From: Streptococcus sp. SK643 | GTDB lineage: Bacteria; Bacillota; Bacilli; Lactobacillales; Streptococcaceae | Length of the DNA: 64,000 nucleotides | Direction: 5' to 3' | Assembly: GCF_000259505.1 (NCBI RefSeq) | Contig: NZ_AJMM01000008.1 | Location: 1 to 64,000 of the forward strand | Shown here: one piece after another, positions 39,364 to 48,089 of the stretch | How the letters are laid out: each line of letters opens with the position of its first letter | Position numbering within the stretch: position 1 is the stretch's first letter | Program-made: the position numbers and the translations under genes | Notes under the pieces: generated by a model | Told to the model about the DNA's origin: nothing | The model's database searches: none | The model's input: the letters and a program-made list of their open reading frames with translations, nothing else

Positions 39364-40200
39364 ATGAGTGATTTGAAAGCGATTCAGACGCGTAGTCTTG
39401 AAATGGCTGAATATTTTGTTTCATTTTGTAGAGAACATCAGTTACTTTGTTATCTTTGTGGAGGAGGAGCTATCGGTGCTCTTCGCAATAAGGGTTTTAT
39501 TCCTTGGGATGATGATTTAGATTTTTTTATGCCCCGTAGTGATTATGAAAAGCTAGCAGAATTGTGGCCTCGTTATGCAGATAATCGCTATTTTTTATCT
39601 AAAAGTAACAAAGATTTTGTAGACCGGAATCTATTTATTACGATTAGAGATAAAGAAACTACTTGTATCAAACCCTACCAGCAGGATTTAGATTTGCCAC
39701 ATGGTTTAGCCTTAGATGTCCTGCCCTTAGACTATTATCCTAAAAATCCAGCTGAACGTAAAAAGCAAGTTCGTTGGGCCTTGATTTATTCGCTTTTTTG
39801 TGCCCAAACGGTTCCAGAAAAACATGGTTTCGTGATGAAATGGGGCAGTAGTATTTTACTTGGTTTGACTCCAAAACCTCTTCGTTATCGCATTTGGAAA
39901 AAGGCTGAAAAAGAAATGACCAAGTATAACTTAGCTGAGAGTGATGGCATTACTGAGTTATGCTCAGGACCGGGTTATATGAGAAATAAATATCCAATCT
40001 CAGCATTTGAAGAAAACCTCTTTTTACCATTTGAAGAGACACAAATGCCTATTCCAGTCGGATATGATGCTTACCTCAGTACTGCTTTTGGTGATTATAT
40101 GACTCCACCACCTGCAGATAAGCAAGTACCACATCACGATGCAGTTATTGCAGATATGGATAAGAGTTATACAAAGTATAAGGGAGAGTATGGGGCATGA
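39364..40200 (+). CDS. licD3: LicD-family phosphotransferase
   Basis: A 278-aa cytoplasmic LicD-family protein. The signature GGGAIGALRNKGFIPWDDDLD (near residues 36-56) holds the acidic metal-binding cluster WDDDLD, and LALDVLPLDYYP near 118-129 is also conserved. LicD proteins transfer phosphocholine or other phospho-polyols from a nucleotide donor to sugars of teichoic acid precursors. By position after psr it corresponds to the pneumococcal gene I remember as licD3, so the symbol rests on synteny and recall. A strong GAAGGAG precedes it, and its stop overlaps the next gene. Confidence 0.85.
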   Translation: MSDLKAIQTRSLEMAEYFVSFCREHQLLCYLCGGGAIGALRNKGFIPWDDDLDFFMPRSDYEKLAELWPRYADNRYFLSKSNKDFVDRNLFITIRDKETTCIKPYQQDLDLPHGLALDVLPLDYYPKNPAERKKQVRWALIYSLFCAQTVPEKHGFVMKWGSSILLGLTPKPLRYRIWKKAEKEMTKYNLAESDGITELCSGPGYMRNKYPISAFEENLFLPFEETQMPIPVGYDAYLSTAFGDYMTPPPADKQVPHHDAVIADMDKSYTKYKGEYGA

Positions 40201-41165
40201 TGGGAGAAAAAATAAGCGTTATCGTTCCGGTCTACAATGTAGAAACCTATTTGGAGCGATGTGTAGAGTCTATTTTAAAACAGACATACAGGAACTTGGA
40301 AATTCTTCTTGTCAATGATGGATCTACTGATAAAAGTGGAGAACTATGTGACCGACTGGCACTAAGAGATCATCGAATTCGAGTTATTCATAAAGAAAAT
40401 GGTGGTTTGTCCGATGCTCGAAATAGAGGGATTGATGAAGCGAGTTCGGACTTAATCGCTTTTGTTGATAGTGATGACTATATTGACGAAGATATGTATG
40501 AAACGCTTTACCGTCAAATGGTTTCTTCTAAAGCCGACCTGTCTATGTGTGGACATTATGATGTTTACCACCAAATTCCTGAAAAGCAAGTAGCAGCTAT
40601 TAAGACTTGGGAATTGACGCCAAAAGAAGCTATTAAGATGGTGATGGAGGCTAAAGTCCTCTCTGTTACAGCTGTGAACAAACTCTATAAAAAGGACCTG
40701 TTTGAACAGTTGCGATTTCAAGTTGGTAAAATCGCAGAAGATGCCTTTATCATGGTGGACTTAATTCATCATTGTAGCAAGGTTGTCGCAACAAATGAGA
40801 AGAAATACTATTATGTTCACCGTGAAAATAGTATCACAACTCAGAAATTCTCCTTGAAATTTTTAAATGTTATTGAGGCTTACGAGCAGAATGCTGAAAT
40901 TATAAGTGAGAATTATCCTGATTTGTATGATGTGGCAATAATGCGTTTAAATTGGGCTTACTTCTATGTATTGGATAGGCTATTGGTGGATCCTGATTTT
41001 AAAGATAAGGTTTTAGAAGACCGATTGGTTTCTTATCTAAAGAAAAATAAAAAAACTATTCTTATGGATAGCCGTTTTACAAGAGCAAGAAAAATAAGCT
41101 TTTTAGCTTTGTGTCTAAATAGAAAATTGTATAAGAAAATCTTGCTTGCACAAACTAATCGTTAG
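40197..41165 (+). CDS. GT2 family glycosyltransferase
   Basis: A 322-aa family 2 glycosyltransferase without membrane helices. The GT-A core has ISVIVPVYNVETYLERCVES at the N-terminus, NDGSTDKSGE near 41-50, ENGGLSDARNRG near 67-78 and the DXD metal motif VDSDDYID near 91-98. It should add one sugar from a nucleotide donor to a lipid-linked precursor on the cytoplasmic face. The start overlaps licD3 by 4 nt (a second ATG follows at 40200); it is part of the teichoic-acid-like cluster. The sugar is unknown. Confidence 0.87.
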   Translation: MMGEKISVIVPVYNVETYLERCVESILKQTYRNLEILLVNDGSTDKSGELCDRLALRDHRIRVIHKENGGLSDARNRGIDEASSDLIAFVDSDDYIDEDMYETLYRQMVSSKADLSMCGHYDVYHQIPEKQVAAIKTWELTPKEAIKMVMEAKVLSVTAVNKLYKKDLFEQLRFQVGKIAEDAFIMVDLIHHCSKVVATNEKKYYYVHRENSITTQKFSLKFLNVIEAYEQNAEIISENYPDLYDVAIMRLNWAYFYVLDRLLVDPDFKDKVLEDRLVSYLKKNKKTILMDSRFTRARKISFLALCLNRKLYKKILLAQTNR

Positions 41166-41173
41166 GAGAAACA

Positions 41174-43327
41174 ATGATTTCATTTATTGAAAAAAACTAT
41201 TTTAAAATTAATATGCTGTTTTTATCAGTCATATCCTTTTACTGTATGGCAGGATTGATTGTTCCACTTCAACAAATATCAGCCAATAAATTTGTCACTC
41301 TTGGCATGACCCTTATAGGTGTTTTATTAGGGGGATATAATCTCTTTTTCAAAAAAGTCTATCTAAAGGTTAGAAAAATTGAGTATTTGATTCTCTTTTT
41401 GATAATGAATATCCTGACAGCTGTCTTGGTTGTGAAGTATGGTTTTTCAACAAATATAAAGAATCTAGTTGTCTTTTTCATCTATTTCTTTGCAATTTAT
41501 CCAGTCTTTCATTCATTTACAGAGAAAAAAGCTCGCACACTTTTTGATTTATTTTTCTCAATTGTAACTGTTTCAAACACTGTTGGTGTAATCATATCCA
41601 TTTGGCAATTCATTATGTTGCAAGGTTACCGCGTATATGATTACAAGGGTTTGTTAATTCGACAAGGCTTTGTAGAATCTCGGTTGTTTGGTATTTTGGC
41701 GAGCCCTAACTATCTCTCTATTATTTCTTTGATGGTTATTATTTACTTGTGGATGCGATTGTCTCTCTACAATAAGATTATTAAAACCCTAGCTATTTTA
41801 TCAATCGTTTTTAACTTTGCTTATATTGTGCTATCTGGATCAAGAACAACTTATATCTGTTTGGTAGTAGTAGCACTCTTATATGCTTTGATGAAAGCGA
41901 ACTGGAGCCAAAAAGGTAAGTCTATTCTCACGGTTTTAGTATCAGTATCTTTGGTATTTGTTGCTTATAATGGTGTAAAATATAGTAGCGATTTATACTT
42001 AAGAGTTCATTCAGACGAAATTAAAAAGAATCTTGCTAATTCAAAGAATGGAGATAAAGCTTTGTCTCTTGAGCGGACAGATACGAGTGAGGAAAACATT
42101 TCCAATAATCGTTTTAAAATTTGGCAATCTACAGCTTCCTTTGTTCCTAAGAGACCTTTCTTTGGTTATTCAGCAGGAAATTGGTATGAATTAGGAAAAG
42201 AATATGATGCATCAGCTTACATTATTAAAGAACATTATCTTACTCATAATGGATATTTAGAATTACTTTTTTATGATGGTATATCAGGTTTTATACCTAT
42301 GGCAATTTTTATAGTTTCCTTTATTCTTTCGATTCTTAAGAAGCTTAAGAGACATATTACAGATGGTCAGCATAATCATGAATTGATCTCTATTATCTTA
42401 ATGACAGTAGTTATTCTAATTTCTAACTTGTTCTTGAGTTCAACCTTCTATGGAATTTCTCTACTGGGTTGTATCTTGTTTATCATTTCGGGATACTATT
42501 TTTCAGTGCTCTCTAAAAAAAGAGAGGGCTATAGAAAACTAGACGAAGCAGAGATCAAAAAAGTTGAACTAGGTGTCATGGATTACATCCACAATCTCTG
42601 TCAAAAAGAGAATATTAACTATTCACTGGCTTATGGAACCTTGCTGGGAGCAGTGAGACACAAGGGCTATATTCCTTGGGATGACGATATTGATATCTCT
42701 TTGAAACGTGATGAATACGACAAATTGTATCAAGCTATTTTGCGAGATAATGACCCTATTTACAAAGTTGCCTCTTGGGAAAATGACGCTCGTTATCCTT
42801 ACCCATTTTATCGAGTTTATGATGCTCGAACAGTCTACGATAACAATTATATAGATAATGATATTGATTTAGGCATTTGTGTGGATGTTTTCCCGTTTGA
42901 TTATTATGCTGATGTGAATCAAAATATGGTAAAACTGGATAATTATCGTCGTTTATCAGTCTATACTCTTTATGGCATCCATAATAAAAATTTAAAATTA
43001 AAAAATATTGTTAGATATGTACTTATTCTTGCTTTTCGTTTGACTCGAGTAAAATCATGGAACAAAAAGATGAACATCCTATCTATGCAAGAAAAAGATG
43101 GAGACTTCATTGACTACCTCATGGAGAACAAGAGAGTTTCTACGAAGTTTGACAAGTCTTTCTTGGATACAACGATTGATAGTCCTTTTGAAGATAGAGT
43201 TTACAAAATTCCTGAGGCCTATCAGCAAATTCTGTCCACCATTTACGGAGATGACTTTATGGAAATTCCTCCTTTAGAAAAACGTGTAAAACACGATGAC
43301 TTTCAAGCTTATATAAAGGAGGGATAA
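41174..43327 (+). CDS. Wzy-like polymerase fused to a C-terminal LicD domain
   Basis: A 717-aa two-part protein in one uninterrupted frame. Residues about 1-445 hold roughly eleven hydrophobic segments and an O-antigen polymerase/ligase-like loop (NNRFKIWQSTASFVPKRPFFG near 311-331, THNGYLELLFYDG near 357-369). Residues about 455-717 are a full LicD domain with YGTLLGAVRHKGYIPWDDDID (487-507) and DLGICVDVFPFDYY. It could polymerise repeat units outside while the LicD half decorates precursors inside. Which substrates it uses is inferred only from neighbours. It lies 8 nt after the GT2 gene and 3 nt before the next LicD gene. Confidence 0.85.
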   Translation: MISFIEKNYFKINMLFLSVISFYCMAGLIVPLQQISANKFVTLGMTLIGVLLGGYNLFFKKVYLKVRKIEYLILFLIMNILTAVLVVKYGFSTNIKNLVVFFIYFFAIYPVFHSFTEKKARTLFDLFFSIVTVSNTVGVIISIWQFIMLQGYRVYDYKGLLIRQGFVESRLFGILASPNYLSIISLMVIIYLWMRLSLYNKIIKTLAILSIVFNFAYIVLSGSRTTYICLVVVALLYALMKANWSQKGKSILTVLVSVSLVFVAYNGVKYSSDLYLRVHSDEIKKNLANSKNGDKALSLERTDTSEENISNNRFKIWQSTASFVPKRPFFGYSAGNWYELGKEYDASAYIIKEHYLTHNGYLELLFYDGISGFIPMAIFIVSFILSILKKLKRHITDGQHNHELISIILMTVVILISNLFLSSTFYGISLLGCILFIISGYYFSVLSKKREGYRKLDEAEIKKVELGVMDYIHNLCQKENINYSLAYGTLLGAVRHKGYIPWDDDIDISLKRDEYDKLYQAILRDNDPIYKVASWENDARYPYPFYRVYDARTVYDNNYIDNDIDLGICVDVFPFDYYADVNQNMVKLDNYRRLSVYTLYGIHNKNLKLKNIVRYVLILAFRLTRVKSWNKKMNILSMQEKDGDFIDYLMENKRVSTKFDKSFLDTTIDSPFEDRVYKIPEAYQQILSTIYGDDFMEIPPLEKRVKHDDFQAYIKEG

Positions 43328-43330
43328 GTC

Positions 43331-44038
43331 GTGTTACAGTGGTTAAAAAGAAGTTTGGCCAGTCTCTTAGGTGATAAGAAAGATCTGGTTAAAAATCTAC
43401 CTATTATTAAAAGTTTAAATAAGAAGGCCAATATTGATCTAGATTCAAAGCGAAGTAATCTACTGAAAGAAAACTTCGAGGATATTCTAAAAGCTATCTA
43501 TCAGTCAGATTTGAAGTCTTATGATATTTGGCTAGACTTTGGAACTCTACTAGGTTTCTACAGAGAAAATGACTTAATTCCTCATGATTTGGATATGGAT
43601 TTTGGGATTATTATCCCAGACTATGAAGCCTTTTTAAAGGATGAGAAAGTTCTTTTTGAGCAAGGATTTGTTAGAACCAAAGAGTTCTATTACAATGATA
43701 AGCTTGTAGAATTATCCTATAGTTATAAGGGACTCAATGTAGATTTTATTGTCTATGATAAAAAGGAGGATACGATTTCCTCAGACACAATTTTCTACAT
43801 GACAAATGCTTTAGGAAATCCTACAAGATATGAAGTCTACCACTATGAATTGCCCTTTACAGCATTAACGGAATGCAGTTTTAAAGAGATTCAAGTAAAA
43901 GTTCCAGAAAATACAAGAGAATACATCAGTCACTTGTATGGGGAGGATTTTGAAATCCCTAATGCCCATTACAACTGGAAAGAAAATCCAATTTATAAGC
44001 AAAGAAATGCTAACTTTGCTAAAGTTATTTTGAGATAA
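43331..44038 (+). CDS. Divergent LicD-like phosphotransferase
   Basis: A 235-aa protein with a recognisable but altered LicD signature. WLDFGTLLGFYRENDLIPHDLD (about 73-94) keeps GTLLG and a downstream acidic set (HDLDMDFG) but replaces the usual PWDDDID. VDFIVYDKKED resembles the later LicD motif. It resembles the FKRP/LicD nucleotidyltransferase-like fold more distantly than its two neighbours do. The start is GTG 43331 behind AAGGAGGG. It may add a different phospho-group, or be a helper; this is inference. A perfect terminator follows. Confidence 0.75.
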   Translation: MLQWLKRSLASLLGDKKDLVKNLPIIKSLNKKANIDLDSKRSNLLKENFEDILKAIYQSDLKSYDIWLDFGTLLGFYRENDLIPHDLDMDFGIIIPDYEAFLKDEKVLFEQGFVRTKEFYYNDKLVELSYSYKGLNVDFIVYDKKEDTISSDTIFYMTNALGNPTRYEVYHYELPFTALTECSFKEIQVKVPENTREYISHLYGEDFEIPNAHYNWKENPIYKQRNANFAKVILR

Positions 44039-44054
44039 TCATTTTGAAAATAGT

Positions 44055-44096
44055 AAAAACAGACGAACTAGAGTTGGTACAGTTCGTCTGTTTTTT
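44055..44096. terminator. Strong bidirectional terminator
   Basis: AAAAACAGACGAACT (44055-44069) and AGTTCGTCTGTTTTT (44081-44095) are perfect 15-bp complements. It ends the licD cluster on the plus strand and can end the flippase transcript on the minus strand. Confidence 0.93.
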
Positions 44097-44138
44097 GATT
44101 AAATTTTATTCTTTAGAATATTTTTTTGATCTTCAATA

Positions 44139-44201
44139 TTAGAGAAGAAATGAAATAAAGATGAAAAGTAGAATGACTAGATAGTTTCTATAGTCTTTCA
44201 T
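44139..44201 (-). CDS. Possible 20-residue hydrophobic peptide
   Basis: ATG at plus 44201-44199 begins MKDYRNYLVILLFIFISFLL, stop at 44139. It is a charged N-terminus followed by an almost pure membrane helix. A good GGAAGAG ribosome site lies 6-7 nt upstream. It could be a small membrane peptide, a type I toxin-like peptide or decayed sequence. No antisense RNA promoter is evident. The rest of 44097-44138 is A/T-rich with nothing recognisable. Confidence 0.3.
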   Translation of the reverse strand: MKDYRNYLVILLFIFISFLL

Positions 44202-44220
44202 ACTAACTCTTCCGAGATGA

Positions 44221-44364
44221 TTAGTGTGGAAGATACCCCCATTTGTTTTTACAAAGTGAACCATCTGATTCAAAATGATAACGGTTTATCCACTCAGTTT
44301 TAGAAGCTTGGCCATTTTCTTTAAAGTAATATTTTTTATCAGGATTAATTTCTTCTAACTCTAC
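44221..44364 (-). pseudogene. C-terminal remnant of a cell-wall-binding-repeat protein
   Basis: A stop-to-stop minus-strand frame of 47 codons with no start codon. It reads DKKYYFKENGQASKTEWI followed by YHFESDGSLCKNKWG. This YYFKENG...W...Y.F.SDG spacing is that of choline- or glucan-binding-type cell wall repeats. It overlaps the last 20 nt of the flippase gene in another frame. It looks like the surviving end of a surface protein gene lost by recombination at this locus. Confidence 0.6.
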
Positions 44365-45823
44365 TTAATGCCATATTTAAGGCATAGTGAAGTGTTTTAT
44401 CTTTAGTTATAAAGAGTGCCAAGATGTAGTATATACTACAAGTCGCAACAGTTGTGAGAACCATGAGTATCATATTGAGGTTAACTGTATAAGAATTGAT
44501 TTGGAAAAGGAATTTAAAGACTAAGTAAATTGGTATAAAACCAAGGGATACAATAGTGTAGCGTGTTAAAGTAGTAAAGATTTCTTTTAAGTCAATCAGG
44601 TTATGTTTCTTGATAAAGCGAATCTCTAGGAATACTACGATAGCTTCAGCAAGGATAGTTGTAGCAATATAGTACTCTGGGGCGAAAATATTATTGAAAT
44701 ACAAGAGACTGTTGAGTAGGATATTGGCGCCGCCACCTATAAAGTAAAAGGCTGTTAAACGATTTTCGTGGTCGTTGATGAAGATGATTTGCTTACCAAG
44801 AATTAACTCAATAGCCCAGATAATTGTACGAAAGGCGAAGACACTAGTCACAATACCTGCTTCAAGGTATTTTTCAGACGAGTAGATAACAGCAGCGTAG
44901 TTTCCCAAGACCATGATTCCAATACTGGTTGGAATGATGAGGAAGAAAAAGAGAGCAGCTCCTTGGTTTAGGAGATTGTTATAAGATGTATAGTCCTTTT
45001 TACCTAGATAGTAGCCAAGACGTGGGATGCTGACGTTGATAGCCCCACTCAAGACACTTGCAATTAGCATGACAATGCTAGAAGCAATCGTATAATAAGA
45101 GATGTAGTTTTCATCAGGCCCTTTGGTGATAAACATTCTATCCAGTAAGGTATAGAGCATATTTGCATTTGCTAAAAGAAGCATGGTTAAGAGTGGTTTA
45201 GAAGATTGAATTAACTCTTTGAGGCCAATCTTAACAAAGGAAACTTCTTTTTTAATCCAGAGGAAACTTAGTAGATAATTAAGAATAGTGGTTGCACTTA
45301 TAACTATAGCGTACGGTACGATGTCATCAGCAGTTTTTACAAAGGTAAAGATTGCAATCAACATGGCAATCCGAATAATCAAGGTCTTGTATAAGATAAA
45401 AGCATAGTTTTCATAAGCCTCATTCATCCACTCAATATAGAGGAATTGGAAGAGTGCTTGTACTCCAAGTATATAGTATAGTTCCTTTAAATTTTCGATA
45501 CTGGTATCCATGTAAATAAAGAAGAAGTAGATACCTGTTGTAAGGACAGATGTAATAACCGAGATATAGAATAACTTGGAGAAGACATAATTAATTTTCT
45601 CTTTATCATCCTTGACCTTACTAATAGCCCGAATCCCGTAGTTGTAGATTCCAAAGGCAGCTAGTGGTATGACAAAACTTGCCCAGGTATTAGCAGTATT
45701 GAAGTAGCCGTAGTTGGATTTACTGAGGATACGCGTTAGGTAAGGATTGGTTATCAGAGGAAAAACGATATTGAGAATATTGACCAGTAAACTAGCCAAT
45801 GCATTTACTTTTATATTTTTCAT
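44345..45823 (-). CDS. Wzx/TacF-like polysaccharide or teichoic acid flippase
   Basis: A 492-aa integral membrane protein with about 12-14 predicted helices, of the MOP/polysaccharide flippase superfamily. The N-terminus (KVNALASLL then NPYLTRILSKSNYGYFNTANT) resembles TacF, the pneumococcal teichoic acid flippase, as I remember it, but it is clearly divergent and sits away from a lic1 locus. It should move lipid-linked repeat units across the membrane for the adjacent polymerase. It is convergent with the licD genes, with its own extended -10 promoter, so it may be regulated separately. Confidence 0.85.
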   Translation of the reverse strand: MKNIKVNALASLLVNILNIVFPLITNPYLTRILSKSNYGYFNTANTWASFVIPLAAFGIYNYGIRAISKVKDDKEKINYVFSKLFYISVITSVLTTGIYFFFIYMDTSIENLKELYYILGVQALFQFLYIEWMNEAYENYAFILYKTLIIRIAMLIAIFTFVKTADDIVPYAIVISATTILNYLLSFLWIKKEVSFVKIGLKELIQSSKPLLTMLLLANANMLYTLLDRMFITKGPDENYISYYTIASSIVMLIASVLSGAINVSIPRLGYYLGKKDYTSYNNLLNQGAALFFFLIIPTSIGIMVLGNYAAVIYSSEKYLEAGIVTSVFAFRTIIWAIELILGKQIIFINDHENRLTAFYFIGGGANILLNSLLYFNNIFAPEYYIATTILAEAIVVFLEIRFIKKHNLIDLKEIFTTLTRYTIVSLGFIPIYLVFKFLFQINSYTVNLNMILMVLTTVATCSIYYILALFITKDKTLHYALNMALSRVRRN

Positions 45824-45859
45824 TGCTCTTTCTTTCTAGTTTATAAAATCGTCCTTAGT

Positions 45860-45868
45860 ATTATATCA
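45860..45868 (-). promoter_or_regulatory. Extended -10 promoter of the flippase
   Basis: Minus strand TGATATAAT (TATAAT at plus 45865-45860), 36 nt before the ATG. Confidence 0.6.
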
Positions 45869-45886
45869 CATTCTCACGTTCTTCTT

Positions 45887-45915
45887 TTGATAAAATCGTA
45901 AAAATCTAGTATAAT
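45887..45915 (+). promoter_or_regulatory. Promoter of mecA
   Basis: TTGATA (45887-45892), 17 bp, TATAAT (45910-45915). Confidence 0.85.
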
Positions 45916-45946
45916 AGATAGAACTGAAAGTATGAGGTTACTAGCA

Positions 45947-46687
45947 ATGAAAATGAAACAAATCAGTGATACAACGTTAAAAATCACGATGTCTTTAGAA
46001 GATTTGATGGATAGAGGAATGGAGATTGCTGACTTTCTCGTCCCTCAGGAAAAAACAGAAGAATTCTTTTATGCTATCTTGGATGAATTAGAGATGCCTG
46101 AGAGTTTCTTAGATACAGGAATGTTGAGTTTCCGTGTCACTCCAAAACCTGATAAGGTGGATGTCTTTGTGACCAAGTCAAAGATCGACCAAAATCTAGA
46201 TTTTGATGATTTGGCTGATCTACCTGATATGGAAGAATTGGCCCAAATGTCGCCAGATGAATTTCTAAAAACTCTTGAAAAGAGTATTGCAGATAAAACA
46301 AAAGACGATATTGAAGCGATTAAATCGTTAGAACAAGTCGAAGCCAAGGAAGAGGAAGAAGAGCAGACTGACCAAGAGTCTGATAGCAAGAAAGAACCTT
46401 ATATCTACTATATTTTACGTTTTACAAAATTAGCAGATTTGGTAGCTTTTGCTAAAACAGTGACTTTTGACATGGAAACATCGGAACTCTACAAGATGAA
46501 CGACCATTATTTCCTAACAATTTTAGTGGACATTGAAAACCATCCAAGTCCATATCCAGCCTGGCTTTTAGCTCGTATGCGCGAATTTGCAGATGATAGT
46601 GATATTAGTCGTTCAGTTTTACAAGAATATGGTCAAGTCTTGATTCAACATCATGCAGTACTTGATTTGCAAAAAATTGGTTCATAA
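45947..46687 (+). CDS. mecA: Adaptor protein MecA
   Basis: A 246-aa adaptor that targets substrates to the ClpC/ClpP protease; in streptococci MecA is linked to turnover of competence sigma factor ComX. The N-terminal domain begins MKMKQISDTTLKITMSLEDL. A very acidic linker (about 110-150, rich in Glu, Asp and Gln) precedes the C-terminal ClpC-binding domain starting near EPYIYYILRFTKLADL. ATG 45947 is chosen by homologous N-terminus and a GAGG 9 nt upstream; an in-frame ATG at 45932 is less likely. Confidence 0.92.
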   Translation: MKMKQISDTTLKITMSLEDLMDRGMEIADFLVPQEKTEEFFYAILDELEMPESFLDTGMLSFRVTPKPDKVDVFVTKSKIDQNLDFDDLADLPDMEELAQMSPDEFLKTLEKSIADKTKDDIEAIKSLEQVEAKEEEEEQTDQESDSKKEPYIYYILRFTKLADLVAFAKTVTFDMETSELYKMNDHYFLTILVDIENHPSPYPAWLLARMREFADDSDISRSVLQEYGQVLIQHHAVLDLQKIGS

Positions 46688-46690
46688 GAA

Positions 46691-46716
46691 AGACGAGTCA
46701 TTTGACTCGCTTTTTT
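46691..46716 (+). terminator. Intrinsic terminator of mecA
   Basis: CGAGTC / GACTCG with a 4-nt loop followed by T6. Confidence 0.8.
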
Positions 46717-46761
46717 ATCTATAAATAGTAGTTTTATTGAATAGGAATTTTCGTAAAATTC

Positions 46762-46770
46762 TGTTATAAT
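46762..46770 (+). promoter_or_regulatory. Extended -10 promoter of hom-thrB
   Basis: TGTTATAAT with TATAAT at 46765-46770; the hom ATG follows 31 nt later behind GAGGAG. Confidence 0.65.
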
Positions 46771-46801
46771 GGCTATATTAGAAAATTTCGAGGAGACAAA
46801 G

Positions 46802-48088
46802 ATGACAGTTAAAATCGCTTTACTAGGATTTGGTACCGTGGCAAGTGGTGTACCTTTCCTCCTAAAGGAAAATGGAGAAAAAATTGTTCAATCAGCACAT
46901 TCAGAGATTGAAGTTGCTAAAGTATTGGTTAAGGATGAAGATGAAAAAAATCGCTTGCTTGCAGCAGGGCATGATTATCATTTTGTGACCAATGTAGAGG
47001 ATATTTTATCAGATCAAGAAATCACAATTGTAGTAGAATTGATGGGTCGTATCGAACCAGCTAAGACTTTTATTACACGTGCTCTAGAAGCTGGTAAACA
47101 TGTGGTTACTGCTAACAAGGATCTTTTGGCTGTTCATGGTTCAGAATTGTTAGAAATCGCCAAATCACATAATGTTGCTCTTTACTACGAAGCTGCAGTA
47201 GCAGGTGGGATTCCAATTCTTCGTACCTTAGCAAACTCATTTGCCTCAGATAAAATCACGCGCGTGCTTGGAGTGGTTAATGGGACATCTAACTTCATGA
47301 TGACTAAGATGGTTGAAGAAGGCTGGTCTTACGAGGATGCTTTGGCTGAAGCACAACGCCTAGGCTTTGCTGAAAGTGATCCTACAAATGACGTAGATGG
47401 AATTGATGCAGCTTATAAGATGGTTATTTTGAGCCAATTTGCCTTTGGAATGAAAGTTGCTTTTGATGATGTAGCCCACAAGGGAATCCGCAACATCACA
47501 CCAGAAGATGTTGCTGTTGCTCAAGAACTTGGCTATGTCGTTAAGTTGGTTGGTTCAATTGAAGAAACTGCTTCAGGTATTGCTGCAGAAGTAACACCAA
47601 CCTTCCTACCTAAAGCTCATCCACTTGCAAGTGTCAATGGAGTTATGAACGCTGTCTTTGTAGAGTCTATTGGTATTGGTGAGTCTATGTACTATGGACC
47701 AGGTGCGGGTCAAAAACCAACTGCAACCAGTGTTGTGGCTGATATTGTTCGTATTGTTCGTCGTTTAAATGATGGTACCATTGGTAAAGACTTCAATGAG
47801 TATAGCCGTGACTTGGTTCTTGCAAATCCAGAAGATGTGAAAGCTAACTATTACTTCTCTATCTTGGCACCTGATTCAAAAGGTCAAGTATTGAAGCTTG
47901 CGGAAATCTTTAATACAGAAGATATTTCCTTCAAACAAATTCTTCAAGATGGTAACGAAGGCGACAAGGCTCGTGTCGTGATTATCACACATAAGATCAA
48001 TAAGAAACAGCTTGAAAATGTTTCAAATGAATTGAAGAAGGTTACAGAATTTGACCTCTTAAATACCTTCAAAGTGTTAGGAGTTTAG
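46802..48088 (+). CDS. hom: Homoserine dehydrogenase
   Basis: A 428-aa NAD(P)H-dependent enzyme reducing aspartate semialdehyde to homoserine, leading to threonine and methionine. The nucleotide loop is [10 protein letters not shown] near 8-17, [11 protein letters not shown] near 103-113 is conserved, and [14 protein letters not shown] near 133-146 with the following [11 protein letters not shown] forms the substrate region. A C-terminal ACT domain (about 345-428) suggests feedback control by threonine. ATG 46802 is fixed by the CGAGGAGACAAAG ribosome site; a longer start at 46769 would overlap the promoter. Confidence 0.95.
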   Translation: MTVKIALLGFGTVASGVPFLLKENGEKIVQSAHSEIEVAKVLVKDEDEKNRLLAAGHDYHFVTNVEDILSDQEITIVVELMGRIEPAKTFITRALEAGKHVVTANKDLLAVHGSELLEIAKSHNVALYYEAAVAGGIPILRTLANSFASDKITRVLGVVNGTSNFMMTKMVEEGWSYEDALAEAQRLGFAESDPTNDVDGIDAAYKMVILSQFAFGMKVAFDDVAHKGIRNITPEDVAVAQELGYVVKLVGSIEETASGIAAEVTPTFLPKAHPLASVNGVMNAVFVESIGIGESMYYGPGAGQKPTATSVVADIVRIVRRLNDGTIGKDFNEYSRDLVLANPEDVKANYYFSILAPDSKGQVLKLAEIFNTEDISFKQILQDGNEGDKARVVIITHKINKKQLENVSNELKKVTEFDLLNTFKVLGV

Positions 48089-48089
48089 G

